From CAZVIK01 sp964627045 (lineage in GTDB: Bacteria; Acidobacteriota; Terriglobia; Bryobacterales; Bryobacteraceae), in the NCBI GenBank assembly GCA_964627045.1, contig CAZVIK010000086.1, forward strand, positions 1 through 16,066: a stretch of 16,066 nt of DNA. The letters are read 5' to 3'. This document shows, piece after piece, positions 1 through 5,761 of the stretch (the stretch's first letter is position 1; each line of letters begins with the position of its first letter). The translations under genes and the position numbers were made by a program. The notes under the pieces were generated by a model that had not been told where the DNA came from, did not search any database, and saw only the letters and a program-made list of their open reading frames with translations.

Positions 1-40
1 CTTCCAGCGTGGAGATCGCCCCATCGGTGAATAGTGCCAT
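1..40 (-). CDS. Phage-associated protein, N-terminal fragment at window edge
   Basis: Only the first 13 codons are inside the window; they read MALFTDGAISTLE. The start is well supported: ATG at 40-38 is preceded by GGAGG with a 5-nt spacer, and the gene follows the stop of the 110-aa gene by 18 nt on the same strand. The position, two genes after the major capsid protein, suggests a head-completion or tail-connector protein, but that is inference from gene order. The fragment is too short for a family assignment. Confidence 0.6.
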   Translation of the reverse strand, partial: MALFTDGAISTLE

Positions 41-58
41 CTGTCCCTCCCCGTGCGG

Positions 59-391
59 CTAGTCCTTCGGCCCCGCCGGCCGCGGCTTCTGCCGCTTGAT
101 CTCCTCGCCGGCCTCGGAAACCAGCACCACCTGGATGCGGTTCGCCGTCTCTTTGCGCTCCGCGGCGCGCCGCAACTCGGCGGCGCGTTCGCCGTACGCA
201 GCGGCCTCCCCGGCGCTCGCCAGCCGCGCCCTTCCGTCGACGATCATCTGTGCCGCCAGTGTCCGCGGCGCTTCGGCGAGCGCGTCCGCCTTGCCGCCGT
301 CCGGCGTCGCCAGGCTGGCGATCACCACGGTTTCGCCCGGAAGGTCCGCCTCCACCTGCCGCAATTTCTTGAAATACGCTTTCAGGTCCAT
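59..391 (-). CDS. Hypothetical 110-aa phage module protein
   Basis: I cannot name this family. The start is the ATG at 391 because GGAGAG lies 5-6 nt upstream; an in-frame ATG at 409 has no such site. The protein begins MDLKAYFKKLRQVEADLP, has a hydrophobic stretch (ETVVIASLATPDGG, about residues 19-32), then an Ala/Arg/Glu-rich and probably helical middle, and ends in a Lys/Pro-rich tail. There is no signal peptide or membrane segment. It lies 63 nt downstream of the major capsid gene, beyond a terminator-like hairpin, and 18 nt before the next gene. That position fits a small structural or head-accessory protein (inference only). Codon choice resembles the neighbouring phage genes. Confidence 0.7.
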   Translation of the reverse strand: MDLKAYFKKLRQVEADLPGETVVIASLATPDGGKADALAEAPRTLAAQMIVDGRARLASAGEAAAYGERAAELRRAAERKETANRIQVVLVSEAGEEIKRQKPRPAGPKD

Positions 392-403
392 GGGTCTCTC
401 CAA

Positions 404-437
404 AAACACGCGGACCCCGGCGTGCCGGCCGGGGTCC
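404..437 (-). terminator. Terminator-like hairpin after capsid gene
   Basis: A perfect 9-bp GC-rich stem (412-420 with 429-437, GGACCCCGG/CCGGGGTCC) encloses an 8-nt loop. In the direction of the phage genes it is followed after a few bases by five T residues, which run into the ribosome binding site of the 110-aa gene. The T-run is separated from the stem by GCGTG, so termination would be partial. It may reduce expression downstream of the abundant capsid transcript. Confidence 0.45.
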
Positions 438-454
438 CTGTTCTTCGACTGCCG

Positions 455-1366
455 TTAGCTGTTGACCTGCACGCCGAATCCGTTGCGCAGCACGCCGACG
501 CCGTACAGCACATCGACCGTGAACTGCTGCGCCAGCGTGTTCGGCTGGTAGCTCATCACCACCCGCATGCCGAAGTTGCCCATCTCGGCGTATTCGGCGA
601 TGGCGCCCGTCCCCGGGAGCGGTTGCGGAAGCCGGCGAACCACCAGCCCCATCGCGCTCCGCGCGAACGCCAGGTTGTGCGTCGTCGCCGGCCCGCTGCC
701 GGTCTGCTTCACGAACTGGCTCCGGAAGACGTAGAAGTCTTTCAACTTGCCTACCGTCCCGTCCACCAGCGCCCGCAGCCCCGCTTCGCCCGCCGTCTGG
801 TATTCGCTGAACCGCGGGATCTGCCGCAACTGGGAGTAGGCCGCCGGGTCCACCACCAGGTACTTCGCCTCGCTGGCCGGCACCTTCGACTGGAACAGCT
901 TCGTTTCGGCCTCGTCGATGGTGGCCTCGTCCAGCGCCACGCCGCCAGTGCCCACCGCGTCGTTGGCGGTGAAGCTGGCGTACAGGCCCAGCAGGTCCCC
1001 TTCGATCTTCTCGGCCAGGGCGATCAGCGCCGGCTGCATGTACAGCTTCAGCAGGTCCGGCACCGCCACCACCTTGGTCACGTCCGGAATCTGGAACGTC
1101 GCCTCGGCGTGCGTGTTCAGCACGATCTGCGCGTTGCCCAGGCTCGGATTCTGCGGCTGCACCGTCCCGCCTTCGGCCAGGTTATTGGCCACCAGCGTCG
1201 GGGGAATCGGCACGTTCACCGTGTCGCCGGCCTGTCCCAGAGCCGGCTCGAAATCGCGATTGACCAGGTTCCCCATGACGAGGTTACCCATCAGGGCGGG
1301 CAGAGCGTCGACCGCCACTAACTTGACAATCGCGTTGGCCACATTGGTTGATGTTACTGCTGCCAT
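455..1366 (-). CDS. Major capsid protein, P22 coat (gp5)-like
   Basis: This 303-aa protein is the likely shell subunit of a tailed-phage head, with an HK97-type fold. It starts MAAVTSTNVANAIVKL, has the early segment NRDFEPALGQAGDTVNVPIPP and the downstream PDVTKVVAVPDLLKLYMQP typical, as I recall them, of P22 coat-like proteins. It ends in a hydrophobic beta-rich domain (QFTVDVLYGVGVLRNGFGVQV). It is shorter than the 430-aa P22 coat protein, so an inserted domain may be absent. Start: AAGGAAG precedes the ATG by about 7 nt. It follows the scaffold-like gene by 70 nt, the usual scaffold-coat order. No frameshift or stop is seen, so the gene looks functional. Family assignment is from memory of motifs and gene order. 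Confidence 0.8.
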   Translation of the reverse strand: MAAVTSTNVANAIVKLVAVDALPALMGNLVMGNLVNRDFEPALGQAGDTVNVPIPPTLVANNLAEGGTVQPQNPSLGNAQIVLNTHAEATFQIPDVTKVVAVPDLLKLYMQPALIALAEKIEGDLLGLYASFTANDAVGTGGVALDEATIDEAETKLFQSKVPASEAKYLVVDPAAYSQLRQIPRFSEYQTAGEAGLRALVDGTVGKLKDFYVFRSQFVKQTGSGPATTHNLAFARSAMGLVVRRLPQPLPGTGAIAEYAEMGNFGMRVVMSYQPNTLAQQFTVDVLYGVGVLRNGFGVQVNS

Positions 1367-1436
1367 TTGGTTCTTCCTTTCTGTGTTTTTCCGCCTCTGA
1401 GGGCGTCCTTCGCGCTTCCCGCCGCGCCGCCCGGGC

Positions 1437-2027
1437 CTACCGCCCGTTCAGCGCCTGGGTTGCGATTCGTGCAATCTCCTGACGAACCCTGTCGAGTTCC
1501 TCAGGACTCATCCCCGGCTGGATTTTGTCCAGGTCCACGTTGGAACTGGCCGGAGCCGGGGTTCGCTGACCTGCCGTCATGCCCGACCCTCCCAGGTTCC
1601 GGGCCGGCAGGAATTCCGGATTCTCGTTGACGAATTGCGTCAGGTACTCGCGCAGCCCCACCGCTCCGCGCTCGCCCACCGCCGTCAGGCTGCCGTCTTC
1701 GGCCCGCTTCACGTCGTCTTTCACCGCGCGGAACGCCAGATCGACCTTCGCGACTCCCAGCCGCTGCAATTCCGCCCGGATCGTCGCGCTCCGCTCGGCT
1801 TCCTCCGCCATCCGCCGGCTGCGCGCGTTCTCCCGCACCAGGTCTTCCACCCGCCGCTGGAGTTCCTCGCGCCGCTTGCGCTCCTCGATCAGCTCGTTCT
1901 TGTACGCGGGTTCGGCCTTCGCCGTCTCGCGCCGCGTATACTCCTCAATCGCCTCCCGCACGACGCTCTTCAGGTCCACCGCACCCCCCGGCGCCGCCGG
2001 ACTTACTTCGTTCTTTTCTTGGTCCAT
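1437..2027 (-). CDS. Probable capsid scaffold protein
   Basis: A 196-aa charged, helical protein. Residues about 20-90 are rich in Glu, Arg, Lys and Leu with heptad-like spacing (EERKRREELQRRVEDLVREN), which predicts a coiled coil. A Gly/Pro/Ala-rich linker and a short acidic-basic C-terminal helix (MSPEELDRVRQEIARIATQ) follow. Small helix-rich proteins between portal and coat genes are usually internal scaffolds that guide procapsid assembly; that role is inferred from shape and position. Start: AGGAGAG lies 6 nt before the ATG at 2027, and the gene begins 16 nt after the portal stop, so the two are probably co-translated. No protease motif was recognised. Confidence 0.7.
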   Translation of the reverse strand: MDQEKNEVSPAAPGGAVDLKSVVREAIEEYTRRETAKAEPAYKNELIEERKRREELQRRVEDLVRENARSRRMAEEAERSATIRAELQRLGVAKVDLAFRAVKDDVKRAEDGSLTAVGERGAVGLREYLTQFVNENPEFLPARNLGGSGMTAGQRTPAPASSNVDLDKIQPGMSPEELDRVRQEIARIATQALNGR

Positions 2028-2043
2028 GTCCCTCTCCTATGAC

Positions 2044-3435
2044 TTAGGCCTCGTCCACCCACTGATCCAGCTCCCCGGCGATCTTGTCCTTGGTCTCCTG
2101 CCGCACGTCGCACAGGTACTTCAACGCGAGCTTCTTCAGAACCTGTTTCTTCAGCGTCTTCGACCCCACGCCCAGCCCCAGCAGCTTGATGGCGTCGTCC
2201 AGTTCGCTGCTGAAATCGCCGATGTCGAACTCGTCCAGCCCCGACACCGATACCGCCAGCCCGTCCTCGCGCGCCTCTTCGATCACCCGCAGCACCCGCT
2301 TCATGCTGTCTTTGACCGCATCGCCGTAGGCGCGCAAGACCTCCTGCGTGATCGTGAAGTCCCTTTGCTTGCTCGCCCCAGACTGGCTCGCCGAACTCGA
2401 CATCCCGCCTCCGGCCTGCGCCATCAGGTAGCACACCCGGTAGATCTCGTCCTTCAGCCGGTTCAGGTTATCGGTCGCGATCTGGAATACCTTCCCCTCC
2501 GGCTCGGTCCACCCGAACTTATCCTCGGGACCGAGTTGGATGTAGTAGGATTCCCCCACCATCTGCGTCCATTCGCGGTCCGAGTAGATCACCGGCGAGG
2601 CGAACAGCCCCATCGTCAGCGCCCAGGACAGCGCGTTGGACTTATTGAAGTGTTCCAGTTGCAGCGACGCCGCTTTGTTGGTCAGCCACAGCCCCTCGCT
2701 AATTTGCAGCGGAAACAGCGGCACCTTGCCCAGCCGCGCCAGCCCGTGCCGCCCTTCGTCGATCAGCTTCGGACCCCGCCCGCCGGCCTGTCCCTCGGCC
2801 CGGTGGTAGGTGCGGAACGTTTCCTTGTCGTAGTACATCCACCGGGTTTCCTTCACCCAAGACCCGGTGCCTGCTTCCGCCTGCCGCACCATCGACCGCC
2901 GCAGCACGGCCCATTCCAGGTTGCCGCGCTCGTCGTAGCTCCAGTTGATGACGTCCCGCGGGCTGCAATCCACCAGGTACGCCCGCGCCTGCCCGCCGGC
3001 CTCCTCTTCGGCGCGGTTGGCCGCCGCCTGGCGCGCCCTGGGAAAGTCCACCAGGACGTAGCCCGTGCCGCACACCAGCGCTTCGGTCAACACCCGCCGG
3101 TAGAAGTCCGACAAGCACGACCCGCGCAGGTCGCAGTCCTCTACGAACTCCGCGAAGAACGCCTTGCCCCTTTCGTTCGGCCCTTCGAAGCTCAGGATCG
3201 GTTCCCGCCGGAACAGGGTCGCCGCGTACCAGTCCACGATCGATCCCAGGTAGTTCTCGTAGAAGACCCGGTAGAGCCGCTCGTAGTAAACGTCCAGCGG
3301 TTCCCGGTGCCTTTTCACCAGGTACTCGGCCGCGTTGGACTTGAACTGCTCGCCTCCGGCGTAGAGATCGCCGTAGACCTTCCACGTCGCTTTCTTCGCC
3401 GCATACTCGGGATGTTCCCGGTCGATGTCGAACAC
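2044..3435 (-). CDS. Phage portal protein
   Basis: A 463-aa protein expected to form the ring at one vertex of the head through which DNA enters. The sequence has portal character: an aromatic N-terminal region (DVYYERLYRVFYENYLGSIV, then WYAATLFRREPILSFEG), a beta-rich middle with ETRWMYYDKETFRTYHR, and a helical C-terminal part. The N-terminal part resembles the DUF4055-type portal family as I remember it. The frame stays open upstream to 3660, but I chose GTG at 3435: GGGAGG lies about 9 nt upstream, and the extra 75 residues are Arg/Gly/Pro-rich and cross a hairpin-filled spacer into the terminase gene. It lies between terminase and scaffold, the standard order. Confidence 0.8.
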   Translation of the reverse strand: MFDIDREHPEYAAKKATWKVYGDLYAGGEQFKSNAAEYLVKRHREPLDVYYERLYRVFYENYLGSIVDWYAATLFRREPILSFEGPNERGKAFFAEFVEDCDLRGSCLSDFYRRVLTEALVCGTGYVLVDFPRARQAAANRAEEEAGGQARAYLVDCSPRDVINWSYDERGNLEWAVLRRSMVRQAEAGTGSWVKETRWMYYDKETFRTYHRAEGQAGGRGPKLIDEGRHGLARLGKVPLFPLQISEGLWLTNKAASLQLEHFNKSNALSWALTMGLFASPVIYSDREWTQMVGESYYIQLGPEDKFGWTEPEGKVFQIATDNLNRLKDEIYRVCYLMAQAGGGMSSSASQSGASKQRDFTITQEVLRAYGDAVKDSMKRVLRVIEEAREDGLAVSVSGLDEFDIGDFSSELDDAIKLLGLGVGSKTLKKQVLKKLALKYLCDVRQETKDKIAGELDQWVDEA

Positions 3436-3586
3436 CGTTTTCGTCCTCCCTCTGTGCCCCGTTGCCGCGTCTGGCGCCGGAGGCGCACACCTCCGGCCGC
3501 CAGTTCCAATGGGGTTGCCTTGCAGGCCGCCAACCCGCTTTCGAGCGGGTTCCACCGGCCGGTAGGCCGGCCTTGGTTGACGCCCG
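3436..3586 (-). other. Intergenic spacer with three strong hairpins
   Basis: This 151-nt spacer between the terminase stop and the portal ribosome binding site holds three perfect inverted repeats: 3476-3483/3490-3497 (GCCGGAGG/CCTCCGGC), 3532-3539/3544-3551 (AACCCGCT/AGCGGGTT around TTCG) and 3555-3560/3565-3570 (CCGGCC/GGCCGG around GGTA). There is no T-run, so none looks like an intrinsic terminator. A direct repeat GGCCGCCA also occurs at about 3496 and 3526. It may be an RNA processing or stability element, or a palindromic dispersed repeat inserted in the phage operon. Confidence 0.55.
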
Positions 3587-4894
3587 CTAGTAGATGAACC
3601 GCTGTCCGCGTTCGCCCACGCGCCACTGCGGCTTGAATTCCTGCCACGCCAGGTAGCCAAGCGCGTCCGACAGGTGCGTCCGCCGGCTATCCCGGTCTTT
3701 GTCGATGATCTTGCTCCCCGGCTTGTACACCACCTGCTCCATGTCGAGGATCAGTTCCCGGCACCTCGGGTCGATCAACAGCCGTGTCTCGTCGCTGGCG
3801 CTGCGCAGCATCGCGTTGACCAGCGCCACCCGGTCGCGCACCTCGGGGTTGGCGCTTGGCAGGTGGAAGACCGCACCTCTGTGCCTCTTCTCGGCCAGCG
3901 TCTGCCGCAACATCTCGTAATCGGTGTACCCCGTCGTCTGCCTCCGGTTACCCGACACGTCCCCGTAGATCACGATGCTCCCCAGGTGATTCCCATAGCG
4001 CTCCAGGAACGTCTCACACACTTCCGCCGTCGTCGCCCGGCTCATCACGATCTCATCGATCACGTGGATCGTCCCCTCCCGCAATTGCGCCACCACCGAG
4101 CACATCGGGTCCACGTTGAAATCCAGCGTCCAGGCCAGCGGCCGCCGCGGGTCCACCGCCGCCGCCGCCACGTTCCGCGCCCGGTCGAAACAGTGGTACA
4201 CCTGCCCCTCGGTCACGTTCAGGTACTTGCCCAGGACTTCCTGTTCGTAAAATCGCCCGTCATAACTTCGTTGCAGCCGGTCGTAGTAATCCGGGACCTT
4301 CGCTAGCAGGTGCCGGTTCTCGTACGGTTCGGCGTAGACCACGTCGTAGCCTTCCACTTTGCGTTGCAGGAACCGCCGGTACACCCAGTCGAACCCCTTT
4401 GGCGTCCACACCGCGAACCCGCACAGCCGCTTGGCCTTCGGATCGCGCAGGCGCCCTTCCAACCGCAGCCACGCCTCCTCGGAGGTGTAGGTCAGTTCGT
4501 CCAGGCCGAACCACGCCAGGTTGGTGCCGCGCAGCCGTTCGTAATCGTCTACCGGCCGGAAGATGATCCGGCTCCGCGTGTCGGACAGCACCAAAACGTT
4601 TTCCGCCTTGTGGTACTGGTGCGGAATCCCGTTCGCGTTCAGGATCTCGAACAACGTCGATTGCGTCGCGTCCCGCAGCATCGGGTAAGTCGGGGCCCCC
4701 AGCAGCCCCGACCGTCCTGGGTTCAGGTAACTCAGCCGCAGCGCCTCGTGACACAGCGCCTGGCTCTTTCCCGACCCCACCGGCCCCGAAAATCCCTTGA
4801 ACCGGGCGCCGGATTCATGAAACCTCCGCTGGGAGGCGAGTGGGCCGTATTCTATGTTTCGCTCGCAGATTCCGTCTCGCTCGGCTCCACCCAC
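3587..4894 (-). CDS. terL: Phage terminase large subunit (ATPase-nuclease)
   Basis: The 435-aa motor protein packages phage DNA into the procapsid and cuts it. Walker A is GPVGSGKS at residues 37-44 and Walker B is FGLDE at 129-133, with D132 and E133 as the Mg-binding and catalytic pair. The C-terminal RNase H-like nuclease half shows the three expected acidic residues: D258 (WTLDFN), D312 (IYGDVSG) and D410 (THLSDALGYL). All motor and nuclease residues are intact. I chose GTG at 4894, with GGAGGT 9 nt upstream; no later ATG, GTG or TTG precedes the conserved part. The start overlaps the upstream gene by 43 nt, suggesting translational coupling. The portal follows after a 151-nt structured spacer. 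Confidence 0.92.
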   Translation of the reverse strand: MGGAERDGICERNIEYGPLASQRRFHESGARFKGFSGPVGSGKSQALCHEALRLSYLNPGRSGLLGAPTYPMLRDATQSTLFEILNANGIPHQYHKAENVLVLSDTRSRIIFRPVDDYERLRGTNLAWFGLDELTYTSEEAWLRLEGRLRDPKAKRLCGFAVWTPKGFDWVYRRFLQRKVEGYDVVYAEPYENRHLLAKVPDYYDRLQRSYDGRFYEQEVLGKYLNVTEGQVYHCFDRARNVAAAAVDPRRPLAWTLDFNVDPMCSVVAQLREGTIHVIDEIVMSRATTAEVCETFLERYGNHLGSIVIYGDVSGNRRQTTGYTDYEMLRQTLAEKRHRGAVFHLPSANPEVRDRVALVNAMLRSASDETRLLIDPRCRELILDMEQVVYKPGSKIIDKDRDSRRTHLSDALGYLAWQEFKPQWRVGERGQRFIY

Positions 4895-5142
4895 GTGACT
4901 ATGACCTCCGTCGGTTCCTCATCGCGTAAACCCTCGCGCAACTGCACCAGGCGTATAAAATCGGTCACCGAGACATTCACGCCGTCGCCTTGGAATTTCT
5001 CGTTGAACTTATCGATCATCTCGTCGACCAGCCCGGCTCGCGATGGCTTCCGCGCCCCTGCTCCTGTCCGCTTACTCTTCTTCGCCGCTTCTTTCGTTGC
5101 CGGCTTGGTTTCCGCTTCGCCGGTCTGTTTTCGGGTGCTCAT
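4852..5142 (-). CDS. Small protein upstream of terL, possible small terminase subunit
   Basis: A 96-aa protein in the position normally held by the DNA-recognising small terminase subunit, overlapping terL by 43 nt. The first 35 residues are Lys/Arg/Thr-rich and probably disordered (TKEAAKKSKRTGAGARKPSR), suited to nucleic-acid contact. A helical segment (LVDEMIDKFNEKFQ) and a compact domain (VNVSVTDFIRLVQLREGL) follow, then an acidic tail. I see no clear helix-turn-helix and do not recognise the family, so the TerS role rests on gene order. The ATG at 5142 overlaps the TGA of a short upstream reading frame (ATGA). A GGAAG about 7 nt upstream could serve as ribosome binding site. Confidence 0.6.
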   Translation of the reverse strand: MSTRKQTGEAETKPATKEAAKKSKRTGAGARKPSRAGLVDEMIDKFNEKFQGDGVNVSVTDFIRLVQLREGLRDEEPTEVIVTWVEPSETESASET

Positions 5143-5252
5143 CCCAATGCTTCCGCCTTTCCTTCCAAGTCGATATCATTCGGTTGCCCCCGCTTTTTAG
5201 AGGACCTCGCAACTTCTTCCTCTGCCAACAAGCTAACACCGCCGCCGTGCAT
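5139..5252 (-). CDS. Possible 37-aa ORF coupled to the small-terminase-like gene
   Basis: A short frame begins with ATG at 5252 and ends at a TGA that overlaps the ATG of the 96-aa gene (ATGA). The product has Glu-rich and Lys-rich parts (LLAEEEVARSSKKRG, then NDIDLEGKAEALG). The frame is open further upstream without a better start, and no convincing ribosome binding site precedes the ATG. The ATGA junction and hydrophilic composition are the only support. It could be a real first gene of the phage operon or the remnant of a longer gene. Confidence 0.3.
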   Translation of the reverse strand: MHGGGVSLLAEEEVARSSKKRGQPNDIDLEGKAEALG

Positions 5253-5468
5253 CCCCGCCGGTCCCCAATACGCATCGCCATGAAAACAAAGCCCCCATTT
5301 GTTCGAATTTTTCTGTGACCGGTTCCCGTCCCATCCGGCGAACCCAGCGCGGCGGCCACGGGACGCGCTTCACCCTCGCGCGGCTCCGTCTAGAACCACG
5401 CAGGAGTTTCCCGCCGATTCCCGCCGCCCCAATATCCCCCCATAAACTCTTTTTATGCGCCGCCTTGC
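5253..5468. other. Divergent intergenic region, no gene recognised
   Basis: This is the first part of the spacer between the leftward phage module and the rightward ilv operon. I see no convincing gene, RNA or repeat here. It should contain the promoter of the phage operon on the minus strand, but no matched -35/-10 pair stands out. Some runs of A/T (near 5281-5315 and 5443-5457) are the only low-GC patches. Confidence 0.5.
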
Positions 5469-5497
5469 TTGCATTTCACCCCGCCGTGCGCTACCCT
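5469..5497 (+). promoter_or_regulatory. Candidate sigma70-type promoter of the ilv leader
   Basis: TTGCAT (5469-5474) and TACCCT (5492-5497) are separated by exactly 17 bp. Each matches the consensus at three positions, including the strongly conserved T, A and final T of the -10 box. Transcription would start near 5504, which places the whole attenuator in the transcript and puts in-frame GTG codons at 5504 and 5516 at or near the 5' end. A moderate candidate only. Confidence 0.4.
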
Positions 5498-5515
5498 TGC
5501 TTCGTGGGCTCGTCG

Positions 5516-5635
5516 GTGCATCCAAAGCGGTTTGCTTCTTCCACGCAACCCGTCCGGTCTGCCGCCGCCGTCATCCGCCCAAATGTCCTGGTAATTTCGA
5601 TCATCATTGGGGTCACCGTAGGCGACCCCGCCTGA
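5516..5635 (+). CDS. ilv leader peptide (attenuator control peptide)
   Basis: A 39-codon frame whose role would be to sense branched-chain aminoacyl-tRNA. Codons from 5585 to 5620 read VLVISIIIGVTV, so 9 of 12 are Val, Leu or Ile, and Val-Ile also occurs at 5570-5575. The peptide ends GDPA at a TGA at 5633-5635, inside the left arm of the antiterminator. There is no ATG in the transcribed part of the frame; GTG at 5516 and GTG at 5504 are the possible starts. Neither has a clear Shine-Dalgarno sequence, but both sit close to the predicted transcription start, so leaderless initiation is plausible. The coding claim rests on the codon run and the matching RNA structures. Confidence 0.65.
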   Translation: MHPKRFASSTQPVRSAAAVIRPNVLVISIIIGVTVGDPA

Positions 5636-5702
5636 TCGGCCCGGAAAACGGTTTTCCGAAGGCCACTGGCGGGGGATGAAGCCTCAGCCGGTGGCCTTTT
5701 TT
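5609..5702 (+). promoter_or_regulatory. Branched-chain amino acid transcription attenuator
   Basis: Three structures compete. A protector hairpin pairs 5609-5614 (GGGGTC) with 5624-5629 (GACCCC). The antiterminator pairs 5626-5632 (CCCCGCC) with 5668-5674 (GGCGGGG), continues with 5638-5641/5661-5664 (GGCC/GGCC), and is capped by 5642-5648/5652-5658 (CGGAAAA/TTTTCCG). The terminator uses 5661-5670, so it excludes the antiterminator. A ribosome stalled on the Val/Leu/Ile codons would disrupt the protector and let the antiterminator form, so ilvBNC-cimA is read. A ribosome reaching the stop codon would block 5626-5632 and favour termination. This logic is that of classical amino acid attenuation; the pairings are seen directly. 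Confidence 0.75.
5661..5702 (+). terminator. Intrinsic terminator of the ilv attenuator
   Basis: The stem 5661-5670 (GGCCACTGGC) pairs with 5687-5696 (GCCGGTGGCC) over 10 bp with one G-U pair, and six T residues follow at 5697-5702. It lies 60 nt before the ilvB start. Position and mutual exclusion with the antiterminator show it is regulatory, not the end of an upstream gene. Confidence 0.85.
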
Positions 5703-5761
5703 GCTATGGGGCGGTGTAGCCTTGGCCGTCCCGACGACTTTGGTCCAGGAGGACGACGTTT

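Noticed and set aside
53..1321. Long plus-strand frame of 422 codons opposite the capsid gene
   Set aside because: Arg/His/Leu-rich translation with no domain; it is the antisense shadow of a well-supported capsid gene in high-GC DNA.
1579..3597. Plus-strand frame of 672 codons opposite scaffold and portal
   Set aside because: Composition is antisense-like and it spans two well-supported minus-strand genes and the hairpin spacer.
3436..3660. N-terminal extension of the portal gene to 3660
   Set aside because: It would overlap terL and translate the hairpin spacer; GTG at 3435 has a good ribosome binding site and fits the protein's start.
5469..5761. T-box riboswitch upstream of ilvB
   Set aside because: No T-box core sequence (AGGGTGGNACCGCG-like) was found; the Val/Leu/Ile leader frame and competing hairpins explain the region.
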